From Tateyamaria omphalii (lineage in GTDB: Bacteria; Pseudomonadota; Alphaproteobacteria; Rhodobacterales; Rhodobacteraceae), in the NCBI RefSeq assembly GCF_014651375.1, contig NZ_BMWT01000003.1:186001-250000 (forward strand): a stretch of 64,000 nucleotides of DNA, given 5' to 3'. Positions within the stretch are counted from its first letter, which is position 1, and each line of letters opens with the position of its first letter. Below the pieces are notes generated by a model. It was not told the DNA's origin and made no database searches. It saw only the letters and a program-made list of their open reading frames with translations. The translations under genes and the position numbers were made by a program. Shown piece after piece: positions 53,494 through 62,645 of the stretch.

Positions 53494-54024
53494 TCAGGTT
53501 GCGGCGGGATTGGCAACGGTGATCAGTCCCAGCTTGCGGGCGGCGGCGATGGAAAGGGTCTTGCTGTCCAGGCCCTCTGAGGCCTGGTATCGCCCGACTG
53601 CTGCTCGGGTGCGCGCGTCCATTTCGCCGGTGATCCGACCTGTATAAAACCCGCGCGCCTCCAGCGCCCGCTGGACCGATGCAATGAAGTCGGGCGTGAT
53701 ATCCGCTTCGCAGATTATCTCATACCAGGTTTCCCGGCGTGGCTGGACAACCTGTTGGCTTGTCTCGGTCTTGTAGATCGGGGGGGATTGGATCCGTCCG
53801 TCACTGCTGACCTGCGCGGGTTGCAACTGGACTTTTCGGGTCACGGTTTCGACGACGGCGGGGCTCACCGTCTTGTCCCAACACGTGTCCGGAGCAGCTC
53901 CGGGCGGGGCGGTCGCCAGCGAGATCGGGTCGACATTCGAAGACGATGTGACTGTGCCATCGTCGGCACAGGCTGCAACAATGCAGGCGGCAGCAAGGGC
54001 CGGGAAGAAGGGTCTGAGTGTCAT
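53494..54024 (-). CDS. Lipoprotein with a C-terminal peptidoglycan-binding-like domain
   Basis: A 176-residue protein from the ATG at 54024. The signal MTLRPFFPALAAACIVAAC has lipobox candidates LAAAC and IVAAC, so it is probably lipidated. The C-terminal part (FIASVQRALEARGFYTGRITGEMDARTRAAVGRYQASEGL, cited by key words) is a PG_binding_1-like repeat that often anchors envelope proteins to peptidoglycan. The middle has two Cys and an extended TETSQQVVQPRRETWYEIICE segment. Exact role unknown. Confidence 0.85.
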   Translation of the reverse strand: MTLRPFFPALAAACIVAACADDGTVTSSSNVDPISLATAPPGAAPDTCWDKTVSPAVVETVTRKVQLQPAQVSSDGRIQSPPIYKTETSQQVVQPRRETWYEIICEADITPDFIASVQRALEARGFYTGRITGEMDARTRAAVGRYQASEGLDSKTLSIAAARKLGLITVANPAAT

Positions 54025-54094
54025 GCTCGGGCCTCTGGCTGGGCTTTTGTGGGCAACATAGCTGCGGGTCCGGCCTCTGCCTAGCCCTGCTGCA

Positions 54095-54523
54095 TCAGCC
54101 GCCCTTACGGCTTTCCCAGGTGTCGGTACGTGTCTCATTTCGCATATGCCGCCCGGTGCCTTCTGCAAGAAGCTGGTCGAGCAGGGACGAGATGTCCTCG
54201 ATCTCTTCGGCCAGCACATGGGTGACGTTATGGGCCCGCTGCATCCGGCCCGTTACCTTCAACATGCGCCCGGCCACCACGGCACGGCGGAAGCGTTCGT
54301 AGATGTGACGCCAGACGATAATGTTCACCACGCCTGTCTCATCTTCAAGCGTGAGGAAGATCACGCCCTTGGCCGTGCCAGGACGTTGTCGCAGAATCAC
54401 CAGCCCTGCCACCGCCACCCGCGCATTCACGGGCGGTGCGTCCAGTTCATTTGCGCGCAGGCATGCCGGGGGACGGGGCCATGTGGTCGTATGCCCGGAA
54501 GAGGAAGAGGAATAAGTCTGCAT
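54095..54523 (-). CDS. C-terminal OB-fold remnant of error-prone DNA polymerase DnaE2, SOS-controlled
   Basis: A 142-residue product from the ATG at 54523. Residues about 30-115 match the last domain of DnaE2/ImuC: VAGLVILRQRPGTAKGV, FLTLEDETGVVNIIVW and AEEIEDISSLL. The roughly 900 preceding residues of a polymerase (PHP, palm, fingers, HhH) are absent. The start is a short Ser/Gly-rich leader (MQTYSSSSSGHTTTW) of unknown origin. A direct-repeat LexA box lies two bases before the ATG, which suggests that the gene is either a deletion remnant of imuA-imuB-dnaE2 or a small SOS-induced OB-fold protein. Confidence 0.75.
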   Translation of the reverse strand: MQTYSSSSSGHTTTWPRPPACLRANELDAPPVNARVAVAGLVILRQRPGTAKGVIFLTLEDETGVVNIIVWRHIYERFRRAVVAGRMLKVTGRMQRAHNVTHVLAEEIEDISSLLDQLLAEGTGRHMRNETRTDTWESRKGG

Positions 54524-54525
54524 GA

Positions 54526-54558
54526 GAACAAAGATAGAACATACACTGTGTGTCGCAA
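54526..54558 (-). promoter_or_regulatory. SOS (LexA) box and predicted promoter of the DnaE2 remnant
   Basis: On the minus strand GTTC-TATCTTT-GTTC (54526-54540) matches exactly the alphaproteobacterial LexA site GTTC-N7-GTTC. A promoter is readable over it: TTGCGA (54553-54558) and TATCTT (54531-54536) with 16 bases between. Transcription would begin about at the ATG, giving a leaderless message. LexA bound here would block RNA polymerase. Confidence 0.75.
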
Positions 54559-54635
54559 GTGGGAAAGTTGGGGGTCGCAAAAGGGGCTGGCAGCCTTATC
54601 TCCTGCCCGGTAGAGATGTGCGGAATGCGGATTGA

Positions 54636-54970
<335 letters not shown>

Positions 54971-54971
<1 letters not shown>

Positions 54972-55738
54972 TGCCCATCAGGGCGCCGCGTCTGCTGATG
55001 CGCCATTTGCGCCCGTCCGTTCGCGGCGCGGTGCAACCGCCGCGCCTGTTGCTGATCGCGCTGGCGTTCATGGTGTCCTCAGCGCCCGTACTGGCGGATG
55101 TCATCCTTGCCGCCCGCTATGCCGATCCGACCGACCGGTATGCCCACGGCATCCTTGGCGACGCGATCGAATGGGGAACGCTCGAGCTTGAGATGCAGAG
55201 CGGTGAGCAACGCCGCTTTGTCCTGCCCCGCGATCACGTTTTCGAAGACGTGGCTCCTCGACTTGCTGATCTGGATGGCGATGGCGCGCTCGAAGTGCTG
55301 GTGGTCGAAGCCGATGTGACCGCAGGGGCTGCCTTTGCAATCTACGGCCCGCAGGGTAAGATCACCGAGACGCCCCATATCGGGACCCGTAACCGTTGGC
55401 TTGCTCCGCTGGGGGCGGGTGATCTGGACGGTGATGGTGTGACCGAGATCGCCTATATCGACCGGCCGCACCTTGCCAAGACCTTGCGCATCTGGCGGTT
55501 TGCAGATGGCACGCTGACCCCCGCCGCAGACCTGCGGGGGCTTACAAACCACAGGATCGGAGAGGAGGACATCGCGGGCGGCATCCGCACCTGCGCGGGT
55601 GTACCCGAGATGATCCTCGCCACCGCCAACTGGTCGGACCTTGTGGCCATACGCTGGAACGGATCGCAGTTTCAGCGCATGTACTTGGGCACCGATACAA
55701 CCCGCCCGGCCTTTGCCCGCGCCATGGACTGCGAATGA
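54971..55738 (+). CDS. FG-GAP/VCBS-repeat secreted protein
   Basis: A 255-residue protein with an N-terminal signal (RLLLIALAFMVSSAPVLADV) preceded by a basic stretch. Two calcium-binding-like repeats read LADLDGDGALEVLVVEAD and GAGDLDGDGVTEIAYID, the FG-GAP/VCBS consensus, so the fold is probably a beta-propeller. It is coupled to the ferredoxin gene upstream and to the four-Cys protein downstream, each by overlap. Function is unknown. Confidence 0.85.
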
Positions 55739-56133
55739 TGCGACTGGCTGTTGCGTTGTTGTTTGCTGCAGCGCCAGCCATTGCGCAGGACCGCCTGACG
55801 CCCGAGCAGTTCCTTGATCTTGTTGCCGACCGAACGGCGTCTTTCGCAACGTTTCCAGACCGTCAGCCTGTCGGGATAGAACAGTTCCTGTCACGTGATC
55901 GCACCGTATGGGCCCGGGCAAACGGAACCTGCGCCTTTGGTCTGGTGACGGCGGAGAATGGTCAGGTCTGTTTCGACTATGATGATGACCCGCCCGGTGT
56001 GACGCACTGTTGGGTCCCGTTTCTGCGCGATGCGCGCCTGTTTGTTGCTTCAACCGATGATCTCGGAGAAGTGCAAGAGGTGGTGGACATCAGCGATGAT
56101 CCGGTCGCCTGTACCCAAGCGCCGATGTCGTAA
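55735..56133 (+). CDS. Small secreted four-cysteine protein, copy A
   Basis: A 132-residue protein with signal peptide MMRLAVALLFAAAPAIAQ. After it come LTPEQFLDLVADRTASF, NGTCAFG, QVCFDYDDDPP, HCW and VACTQ. The same layout with all four Cys is found in the 59242-59637 gene, so the two are diverged paralogues with two likely disulfides. No named family was recognised. The ATGATG start overlaps the upstream stop. Confidence 0.8.
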   Translation: MMRLAVALLFAAAPAIAQDRLTPEQFLDLVADRTASFATFPDRQPVGIEQFLSRDRTVWARANGTCAFGLVTAENGQVCFDYDDDPPGVTHCWVPFLRDARLFVASTDDLGEVQEVVDISDDPVACTQAPMS

Positions 56134-56168
56134 GCGATTTTCACACGCTGACCCGGTTGCTGGCGGTT

Positions 56169-56192
56169 GGAGCCTCCGGCGGGGATTTTTTT
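56169..56192. repeat. Dispersed GAGCCTCCGGCGG element, copy 2
   Basis: GGAGCCTCCGGCGGGGATTT followed by more T residues lies in the convergent gap between the four-Cys gene and purD. It shares its core and T-run with the element at 37982-38006. Here it could help terminate the plus-strand operon. Confidence 0.5.
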
Positions 56193-56225
56193 GAAACAGG
56201 GAAGGGGGGCCGGAAGGTCCTGGTC

Positions 56226-57491
56226 CTAGTCAAGCGCCCGCCATCCGATGTCACGGCGGCAAAAGCCTTCAGGGAAGTCGATGGCATCAATCATCCGGTA
56301 GGCACTGTCGGCGGCTTCTCGCAAGGATGCACCGCGGGCCGTTACGTTAAGAACGCGCCCGCCAGACGCGGTGATTTTGCCATCCCGCTGTGACGTTCCG
56401 GCGTGAAACACCATCTGGCTGCCAGTGGCGGGCAGTGTGTCAAGCCCGCCAATCACGGCCCCCTTCGCATAGTCGCCGGGATATCCCTCTGCCGCCATCA
56501 CGACGGTGATGGCATGATCCTCAGCCCAGTTGACTTGTGCGGTGTTCAGCCGCCCCTCGGCTGCGGCGTGCATCAGGTCCATGGCTTGCGCCCCCAAACG
56601 CATCATCAGAACCTGACACTCCGGGTCGCCAAAGCGTACGTTGTATTCCACCAGTCGCGGCGCGCCATTTTCGATCATCAAACCTGCGTAAAGGACCCCT
56701 TGGTAGGGCATGCCGCGCGCTGCCATTTCGGCCATGGTTGGGCGAATGATCTCGTCCAGTGCGCGTTGAGCGATGTCATCGGTCAACACGGGCGCGGGGG
56801 AATAAGCCCCCATGCCGCCGGTGTTTGGCCCGATGTCGCCTTCGCCAACGCGCTTGTGGTCCTGCGCGGTGCCGATGGGCAGCACGTCGGTGCCGTCGCA
56901 CAGGACGAAGAAAGACGCCTCTTCCCCCTGCATGAATTCCTCGATCACAACTTCGGCCCCGGCACCACCAAAGGCGCCCCCAAACATGTCGTCAATGGCG
57001 GCATGCGCCTGCTCAACAGTCTCGGCGATGATGACACCTTTGCCAGCGGCCAGCCCGTCTGCCTTGACCACGATGGGCGCCCCCTGGTCTGTGACATAGG
57101 CTTTGGCTGCAGCCGCATCCGTGAAATGACCGTACGCGGCCGTTGGTGCATTGGCCGCGTCACAGATGGCCTTGGTAAACGCCTTGGACGCTTCCAGCTG
57201 CGCTGCAGCCTTGCTCGGGCCGAACACCAGCACCCCTGCGTCCCGCAAACGGTCGGCGACCCCGGCGGCGAGCGGCGCTTCGGGGCCGACAATCACGAAA
57301 TCAATGCACTCTTCTTCGACGAATGTCGCGACAACGCCCCCATCGTTGATGTCCAGGCTTGCACATTCGGCAATGGCTGCGATCCCCGCATTGCCGGGGG
57401 CCACGACCAGCCGGTCGCATTTCGGGTTCTGCAACACGGCCCAGGCCAAGCTGTGCTCGCGGCCACCGCCGCCTAGAATGAGAATGTTCAT
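56226..57491 (-). CDS. purD: Phosphoribosylamine-glycine ligase
   Basis: A 421-residue ATP-grasp enzyme that makes GAR in purine synthesis. ATG 57491 gives MNILILGGGGREHSLAWAV, the standard start. Other marks are VVAPGNAGI, VKADGLAAGKGVIIAET, VVIEEFMQGEEASFFVLCDG and YNVRFGDPECQVLMMRLG. It diverges from xseA with 67 bases between, so both promoters are in that short gap. The longer open frame to 57674 overlaps xseA and is a shadow. Confidence 0.97.
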   Translation of the reverse strand: MNILILGGGGREHSLAWAVLQNPKCDRLVVAPGNAGIAAIAECASLDINDGGVVATFVEEECIDFVIVGPEAPLAAGVADRLRDAGVLVFGPSKAAAQLEASKAFTKAICDAANAPTAAYGHFTDAAAAKAYVTDQGAPIVVKADGLAAGKGVIIAETVEQAHAAIDDMFGGAFGGAGAEVVIEEFMQGEEASFFVLCDGTDVLPIGTAQDHKRVGEGDIGPNTGGMGAYSPAPVLTDDIAQRALDEIIRPTMAEMAARGMPYQGVLYAGLMIENGAPRLVEYNVRFGDPECQVLMMRLGAQAMDLMHAAAEGRLNTAQVNWAEDHAITVVMAAEGYPGDYAKGAVIGGLDTLPATGSQMVFHAGTSQRDGKITASGGRVLNVTARGASLREAADSAYRMIDAIDFPEGFCRRDIGWRALD

Positions 57492-57558
57492 CGCTTGCTC
57501 CTTGGCCTTTGCTGGGCCGCGTTCTAAGCTGGGCGGACCTGCAGCACAAGGACGCCTC

Positions 57559-59103
57559 ATGGACTTGCTTGACGATCCCGTTCCCGGTTCGAACACACCT
57601 GAGTTCTCTGTGTCCGAGATTGCGGGTAAGGTCCGCAAGCTGATCGAGGGCGAACTGGGCTGGGTCCGGATCAAGGGGGAGGTCGGGCGCGTCGTGCTGG
57701 CCCGCTCCGGCCACCTTTATTTCGACCTCAAGGATGATCGCAATGTCCTGTCCTGCATGACATGGAAGGGACAGGTGAGTGGTCTGGGCACCATGCCTGA
57801 AGAAGGGATGGAAGTCGTGGCGGAAGGGCGTATGACGGCCTCCGGCTTTCAGTCCAAATTCTCGCTGAACGCTGAACGCATCGCGATTGCCGGGCAGGGC
57901 GCGCTGATGGCGCTTCTGGAAAAGCGCAAGAAGGCGCTCGCTGCCGAGGGGCTGTTTGACGACGCGCGCAAGCGCCCCTTGCCCTATCTGCCCGACGTGA
58001 TCGGGGTTGTGACGTCTTTGCAGGGTGCGGTGATCCGCGACATTCTGCACCGGCTACGGGACCGGTTCCCGCGCAAAGTGCTGGTGTGGCCGGTCGCCGT
58101 GCAGGGGGCCAATTGCGCCCCCGAGGTTGCGCGCGCCATCGCGGGCTTCAATGCGCTGACACCTGGGGGCGCCATGCCGCGACCCGATTTGTTGATCGTG
58201 GCGCGGGGCGGTGGCTCGGTCGAGGATCTGTGGGGCTTCAATGAAGAGATCGTCGCACGTGCCGCGGCCGCGTCCGATATTCCGCTGATCTCGGCGGTGG
58301 GGCACGAGACAGACACGACACTGATCGACTTCGTATCCGACCGGCGCGCACCCACCCCGACCGCAGCAGCAGAGATGGCCGTGCCGGTGCGCCATGAATT
58401 GCTGGCATGGGTCGAACAGGCTGGGGCGCGGATGACCGCTGCGGCAAGCGGCGGGATGCAGCGGCGCAATCAGCGCCTGCGCGATCTGGCCCGCGCGTTG
58501 CCCCGGGCGGATGCACTGGTCGAGGGGCCACGCCAACGGCTTGACGTGACGGGCGGCAAACTTGGGCCCGCACTTATCGCGGGCGTGCAACGGCGCAAGG
58601 TGCGGCTGTCGGACGTGTCGGGCAGCCTGCGTCCGGCCACATTGCGGCGCAGCCTTGATGCAGAGAAACGCCGTCTTGATGCCCTGTCCGCGCGGCTTGA
58701 ACCGGCCTTGGCCCGTGTTGCTGCTGGCAAACGCGAACGGCTGGAGGCTCGCACGGCGCACCTGACACCGGCGCGGATTGGGCAGGATGCAGCGCGCAAA
58801 TCGGAACGGCTGCGGGACGTAACAGCCCGAATGCAGGCCGCTGGTCAGAGACAGTTGGAGGGGTTGCATCGCAAGCTTGCGGCCATGGATCGTCTGCGTG
58901 AAACACTCAGCTACAAGGCGACGCTGGCGCGCGGTTATGCCGTTGTGCGGGGCGGGGGGCAGATATTGACCAGTCGGGCAGTAGCAGAACAGGCCAGCGG
59001 TCTTGAGATCGAATTTTCTGATGGTCGCTTGAAACTGGGTGGCGGAAAAAGCACTGCGCAGAAAGCTGTATCCAAACCGCCAGAACAGGGCTCGCTGTTC
59101 TAG
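57559..59103 (+). CDS. xseA: Exodeoxyribonuclease VII large subunit
   Basis: A 514-residue protein from the ATG at 57559. The N-terminal OB domain (WVRIKGEVGRVVLARSGHLYF; VLSCMTWKGQ) is followed by the catalytic region (GVVTSLQGAVIRDILHRLRDRFP; RGGGSVEDLWGFNEEIVARA; SAVGHETDTTLIDFVSDRRAPTPTAAAE by its key words) and an Arg-rich coiled coil that binds XseB. The end YKATLARGYAVVRGGGQIL is conserved. xseB is not in the window. Confidence 0.96.
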   Translation: MDLLDDPVPGSNTPEFSVSEIAGKVRKLIEGELGWVRIKGEVGRVVLARSGHLYFDLKDDRNVLSCMTWKGQVSGLGTMPEEGMEVVAEGRMTASGFQSKFSLNAERIAIAGQGALMALLEKRKKALAAEGLFDDARKRPLPYLPDVIGVVTSLQGAVIRDILHRLRDRFPRKVLVWPVAVQGANCAPEVARAIAGFNALTPGGAMPRPDLLIVARGGGSVEDLWGFNEEIVARAAAASDIPLISAVGHETDTTLIDFVSDRRAPTPTAAAEMAVPVRHELLAWVEQAGARMTAAASGGMQRRNQRLRDLARALPRADALVEGPRQRLDVTGGKLGPALIAGVQRRKVRLSDVSGSLRPATLRRSLDAEKRRLDALSARLEPALARVAAGKRERLEARTAHLTPARIGQDAARKSERLRDVTARMQAAGQRQLEGLHRKLAAMDRLRETLSYKATLARGYAVVRGGGQILTSRAVAEQASGLEIEFSDGRLKLGGGKSTAQKAVSKPPEQGSLF

Positions 59104-59237
59104 GGCGCATCAAGATGCGCCTTACGGACCAGACCCACCGCATAGAACGCACAGAGATAAGGCGGAGGTGACCTCCGCCGTACAACGTCTCTGTGGCGCG
59201 ATGATGCAAGATCTGTAAGGCGGACGTGTCGTCCGCC
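59104..59237. repeat. Cluster of three GTAAGGCG hairpins after xseA
   Basis: Three palindromes lie within 134 bases. GGCGCATC/GATGCGCC (59104-59121) is in reverse orientation (its complement begins GTAAGGCGCATC). GGCGGAGGT/ACCTCCGCC (59161-59179) and GGCGGACG/CGTCCGCC (59219-59237) are forward and preceded by ATAA or GTAA. Stems differ by compensating changes while the TAAGGCG edge is kept. They fill the convergent gap between xseA and the next minus-strand gene and may also stop transcription. Confidence 0.75.
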
Positions 59238-59241
59238 CTGC

Positions 59242-59637
59242 TCACACGCCGATCTTGGGGCCAAGGCAGATCATGTCCTCGCCAACATCCTGTGCTTCGT
59301 ACAACTCGGTGCTGTCAGGGTCATTTGCGAAGGTTGCGATCAACCCACCGGCTCTCTTCTCGAAGGTCCAGCACTGCGGATCGGGGCGATCCTCGTAGAC
59401 AAAGCAGATCAGCGGACCATCATTGTACCACGTCCCGTCCCTGCATTCACCATCCAGAAACGACCATGTGACGCGCCGGTTTTCGTGATAAATCTCAGCG
59501 CCATACGCTTCGCCCGAGCGCCCGTAAAACAGGGTCTTGCCCGTCACGTAGGCTTCGAACTCGGCCGCCGTCATCGGCTCGGCCATCGCGACGGAGCCTG
59601 CAAAGACAAGCGGGATCAGCAAGAGGCGAACGATCAT
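59242..59637 (-). CDS. Small secreted four-cysteine protein, copy B
   Basis: A 131-residue protein from the ATG at 59637 with signal peptide MIVRLLLIPLVFAGSVAMAE. It then has MTAAEFEAYVTGKTLFY, DGECRDG, ICFVYEDRPDPQCWTF and DMICLG, matching copy A at 55735 in order, spacing and all four Cys. Identity by eye is low outside these words, so the duplication is old. It lies on the opposite strand with purD and xseA between the two. Confidence 0.8.
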   Translation of the reverse strand: MIVRLLLIPLVFAGSVAMAEPMTAAEFEAYVTGKTLFYGRSGEAYGAEIYHENRRVTWSFLDGECRDGTWYNDGPLICFVYEDRPDPQCWTFEKRAGGLIATFANDPDSTELYEAQDVGEDMICLGPKIGV

Positions 59638-59686
59638 GCGCGCACTGTGGCAGAGCCGCGCGAAACCTGCCAGAGGGTACGTCATT

Positions 59687-60718
59687 TCATGCGGATGCTG
59701 GCGTTATCCTGCTTTGGACCACGGCAGTCGCCCATCGTTCCGCCCGTTTGTCCATGATGCGACGCCACAAGGGTGGGACAAGCGCCAAAACGGCCATCAC
59801 CGGCAGGGAGTGGGGCAATATGGGCATGGTCTCTGCATCCAGTTCCAGACGTGGAAAGGACTTCGCTGGACGGGCATGGTGAGCCGAGTGATGTGGCGCG
59901 TTCAGCATCATGGCCGCTGAATACCAATGTGGTGCGTTCCACGAATGGGCCGGCCCCATCGGCTCCAACTGGCCGTCTGACAGGCTGCGCCGCATGAGCC
60001 CGTAGTGCTGGACATAGTCCGACAACATCAGTTGAACCTGCGCATAGGCGCTGACGAGGATCAGCCCAAGAACCCCTGCACCGCCAGCCAGCGCATAAGC
60101 AACCGCAACGCTCAGCGCGGAGGCCAATGCATAGAAAAGATAGGGGCGCGGAAGCCGCGCACCGCCATGACGTCTGCGTTCCGCGCGCAACCCCTCGCGG
60201 CACCCACCCAACCATGCGCGCGTAAGATAGGCCCAGAACCCTTCACCCAGCCGGGCGGTGGCAGGGTCATCCATGGTTGCCGCGTGAACATGGTGCACCA
60301 GACGATGCGCACTGGTGTGGTGCCCGAAAAGGATGGAGGCATAGCAAGCCGCGCCCAATCGAAACGCCCAGCGATCCGCGCGGTGGATCAATTCATGCGC
60401 ATTGGAGTTGGACACCTGCCCGAAATATAAGCCGGCCGCCACGACGATCAGCGCCTTGTCCAGTATCGCAAGGTCCGTGCCCATGGCCCAAACGGTCAGG
60501 CCCAACAGGGCAAAGTGGACAACGCCCAAGGTTTCGGACAGCCGATGACCAGACGTGTCAGTCGGCGCAGGGCGCACAGGCAGTTTGTCGAGAAAAAAGA
60601 CAATAACCGTGATGACCAGCACAGCAGCAACCGGCCACGGCCCGCCCAACAAACAGGCCAGCGCCAGACACAACCCGGGCAAAAAGCTCGCGATCAAGAA
60701 GGGAAACAGCGGTGGCAT
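59687..60718 (-). CDS. AlkB-like membrane di-iron monooxygenase (alkane 1-monooxygenase family)
   Basis: A 343-residue membrane protein with the histidine boxes of the family: HELIH (about residue 107), HHTSAHRLVHH (about 133-143) and HHSAHH (about 272-277), plus SDYVQHYGLMRRSL before the last. These hold a di-iron centre. There are five to six membrane helices. Members hydroxylate alkanes or related chains with electrons from rubredoxin or ferredoxin. No rubredoxin gene is adjacent; the 54648 ferredoxin is 5 kb away. Confidence 0.88.
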   Translation of the reverse strand: MPPLFPFLIASFLPGLCLALACLLGGPWPVAAVLVITVIVFFLDKLPVRPAPTDTSGHRLSETLGVVHFALLGLTVWAMGTDLAILDKALIVVAAGLYFGQVSNSNAHELIHRADRWAFRLGAACYASILFGHHTSAHRLVHHVHAATMDDPATARLGEGFWAYLTRAWLGGCREGLRAERRRHGGARLPRPYLFYALASALSVAVAYALAGGAGVLGLILVSAYAQVQLMLSDYVQHYGLMRRSLSDGQLEPMGPAHSWNAPHWYSAAMMLNAPHHSAHHARPAKSFPRLELDAETMPILPHSLPVMAVLALVPPLWRRIMDKRAERWATAVVQSRITPASA

Positions 60719-60930
60719 CTATGCAGAATCACTCCGATTTTGGCGGCTGGACCGTAACATAGCCCGGCACAGAACGCGTTTAACCTGAATTTGCCGCCAA
60801 AAGCGTGACCCATTGGCGGCGACATGGTGACGATACGCGCGTCATTTGCGTAGCCGGGCGTCGCTTTTGGGCTGATCGTGCTTTCCCTGCGCTGATACTC
60901 TCTGCCCAAATCAGGGCAGGAGTGCGGGTG

Positions 60931-62625
60931 ATGGCGCTGGACGAGTCGGCAAAGGGCAAAGGTGTCTGGAAATCGGGCAGGGGCAAGGGACGTGTCCGTC
61001 CCAAGGGCCGTGCGCTCGAGGATCAGGCTTGGCAAGAGGTGCAGGCGCTGCTTGGCGATCAACCGCGCCGCCGTGACCTGCTGATCGAATTCCTGCATCT
61101 GATCCAGGATACCTACGGCCACCTTTCTGCTGCGCATCTGCGGGCCCTGGCCGAAGAAATGCGCCTAAGCATGGCCGAGGTCTACGAGGTCGCGACCTTC
61201 TACGCTCATTTTGACGTGGTGAAAGAGGGCGAGGTCCCGCCCCCCGCGCTCACCATCCGCGTGTGCGACTCGCTCAGCTGCGAACTAGCAGGGGCTCAGG
61301 CACTCAAATCCGCCCTCGAAGACGGTCTTGACCCGTCCGAGGTGCGTGTCCTTCGCGCGCCCTGCATGGGCCGCTGCGACACCGCCCCGGTGCTTGAATT
61401 GGGCCACAACCACATCGACAATGCGACCCCACAAAAGGTGCATGCGGCAATCGCAGCCGGCGACACCCACGCGCATGTCCCGGAATATGAAACGCTGGAT
61501 GCCTATGCTGCCGCCGGTGGCTACACCGCGCTCAAACAACTGCGCGACAGTGGCAACTGGGAAGACGTGCAGGCCAATATCAAGGAAAGCGGCCTGCGGG
61601 GGTTGGGCGGCGCGGGCTTCCCCTCCGGCACCAAGTGGGGCTTTGTCCGTGCCAATGCGGGTGCGCGCTACCTCGCCGTAAACGGGGACGAGGGCGAACC
61701 GGGCACGTTCAAGGATCGCTACTATCTCGAACGCACCCCGCATCTGTTCCTCGAAGGGATGCTGATCGCTGCCTGGGCGGTTGAGGCCGAAACAGCCTTT
61801 ATCTACATGCGCGACGAATACCCCGCCGTGCTCGACATACTTGCTCGTGAAATCAAGGCGCTGGAAGATACAGGCATCGTGAAACCCGGCTATATCGATC
61901 TGCGGCGCGGGGCAGGTGCCTATATCTGCGGCGAAGAATCCGCGATGATCGAAAGCATCGAAGGCAAGCGCGGCCTGCCACGTCACCGGCCCCCCTACGT
62001 GGCGCAGGTGGGCATCTTCAACCAGCCCACACTGGTGCACAACGTCGAAACCCTGCACTGGATCGCGCGCATCTGCCGCGAAGGGCCAGAGGTGCTGAAC
62101 AGCACTGAAAAGAACGGGAGGACCGGCCTGCGCAGCTATTCCGTCTCAGGCCGCGTCGCCAAACCGGGCGTTTACCTGCTGCCTGCAGGGTCCACGATCA
62201 CGGACGTCATGGAGGCGGCTGGCGGTATGGCAGACGGCCACGTGTTCAAGGCATATCAACCGGGTGGCCCGTCTTCGGGCCTGCTGCCCGCGTCGATGAA
62301 CGACATCCCGCTCGACTTTGACACGCTGCAACCGCATGGCACCTTCATCGGTTCGGCAGCGGTTGTGGTTCTGTCGGACCAAGATCGTGCCCGCGACGCA
62401 GCGCTCAACATGCTTAAGTTCTTCGAAGACGAAAGCTGCGGCCAATGCACACCCTGTCGGGTGGGCTGCGAAAAAGCGGTCAAGCTGATGCAGGCGGATA
62501 CGTGGGACCAGGGTCTGCTGGATGAACTCTGCACCGCCATGACAGACGCCTCGATCTGCGGCCTCGGGCAGGCGGCGCCGAACCCGATCAAGCTGACGAT
62601 GAAGCATTTCGGGGATGAAATTTGA
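60931..62625 (+). CDS. Fused NuoE-NuoF-like subunit (NAD-dependent formate dehydrogenase beta type)
   Basis: A 564-residue protein from the ATG at 60931, with AGGAG eight bases upstream. Residues about 30-190 are a NuoE/FdsG-type 2Fe-2S domain (CDSLSCELAGA; APCMGRCDTAP). Residues about 205-560 are NuoF/FdsB: GLGGAGFPSGTKWGFV (NADH/FMN), NGDEGEPGTFKDRY, GAGAYICGEESAMIES and the 4Fe-4S motif SCGQCTPCRVGCEKAVK. It would pass electrons between NADH and a partner such as a molybdenum formate dehydrogenase. No alpha subunit follows: the next gene is ftsY. Confidence 0.88.
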   Translation: MALDESAKGKGVWKSGRGKGRVRPKGRALEDQAWQEVQALLGDQPRRRDLLIEFLHLIQDTYGHLSAAHLRALAEEMRLSMAEVYEVATFYAHFDVVKEGEVPPPALTIRVCDSLSCELAGAQALKSALEDGLDPSEVRVLRAPCMGRCDTAPVLELGHNHIDNATPQKVHAAIAAGDTHAHVPEYETLDAYAAAGGYTALKQLRDSGNWEDVQANIKESGLRGLGGAGFPSGTKWGFVRANAGARYLAVNGDEGEPGTFKDRYYLERTPHLFLEGMLIAAWAVEAETAFIYMRDEYPAVLDILAREIKALEDTGIVKPGYIDLRRGAGAYICGEESAMIESIEGKRGLPRHRPPYVAQVGIFNQPTLVHNVETLHWIARICREGPEVLNSTEKNGRTGLRSYSVSGRVAKPGVYLLPAGSTITDVMEAAGGMADGHVFKAYQPGGPSSGLLPASMNDIPLDFDTLQPHGTFIGSAAVVVLSDQDRARDAALNMLKFFEDESCGQCTPCRVGCEKAVKLMQADTWDQGLLDELCTAMTDASICGLGQAAPNPIKLTMKHFGDEI

Positions 62626-62645
62626 TATTGTCTTGGGCGACGTGA

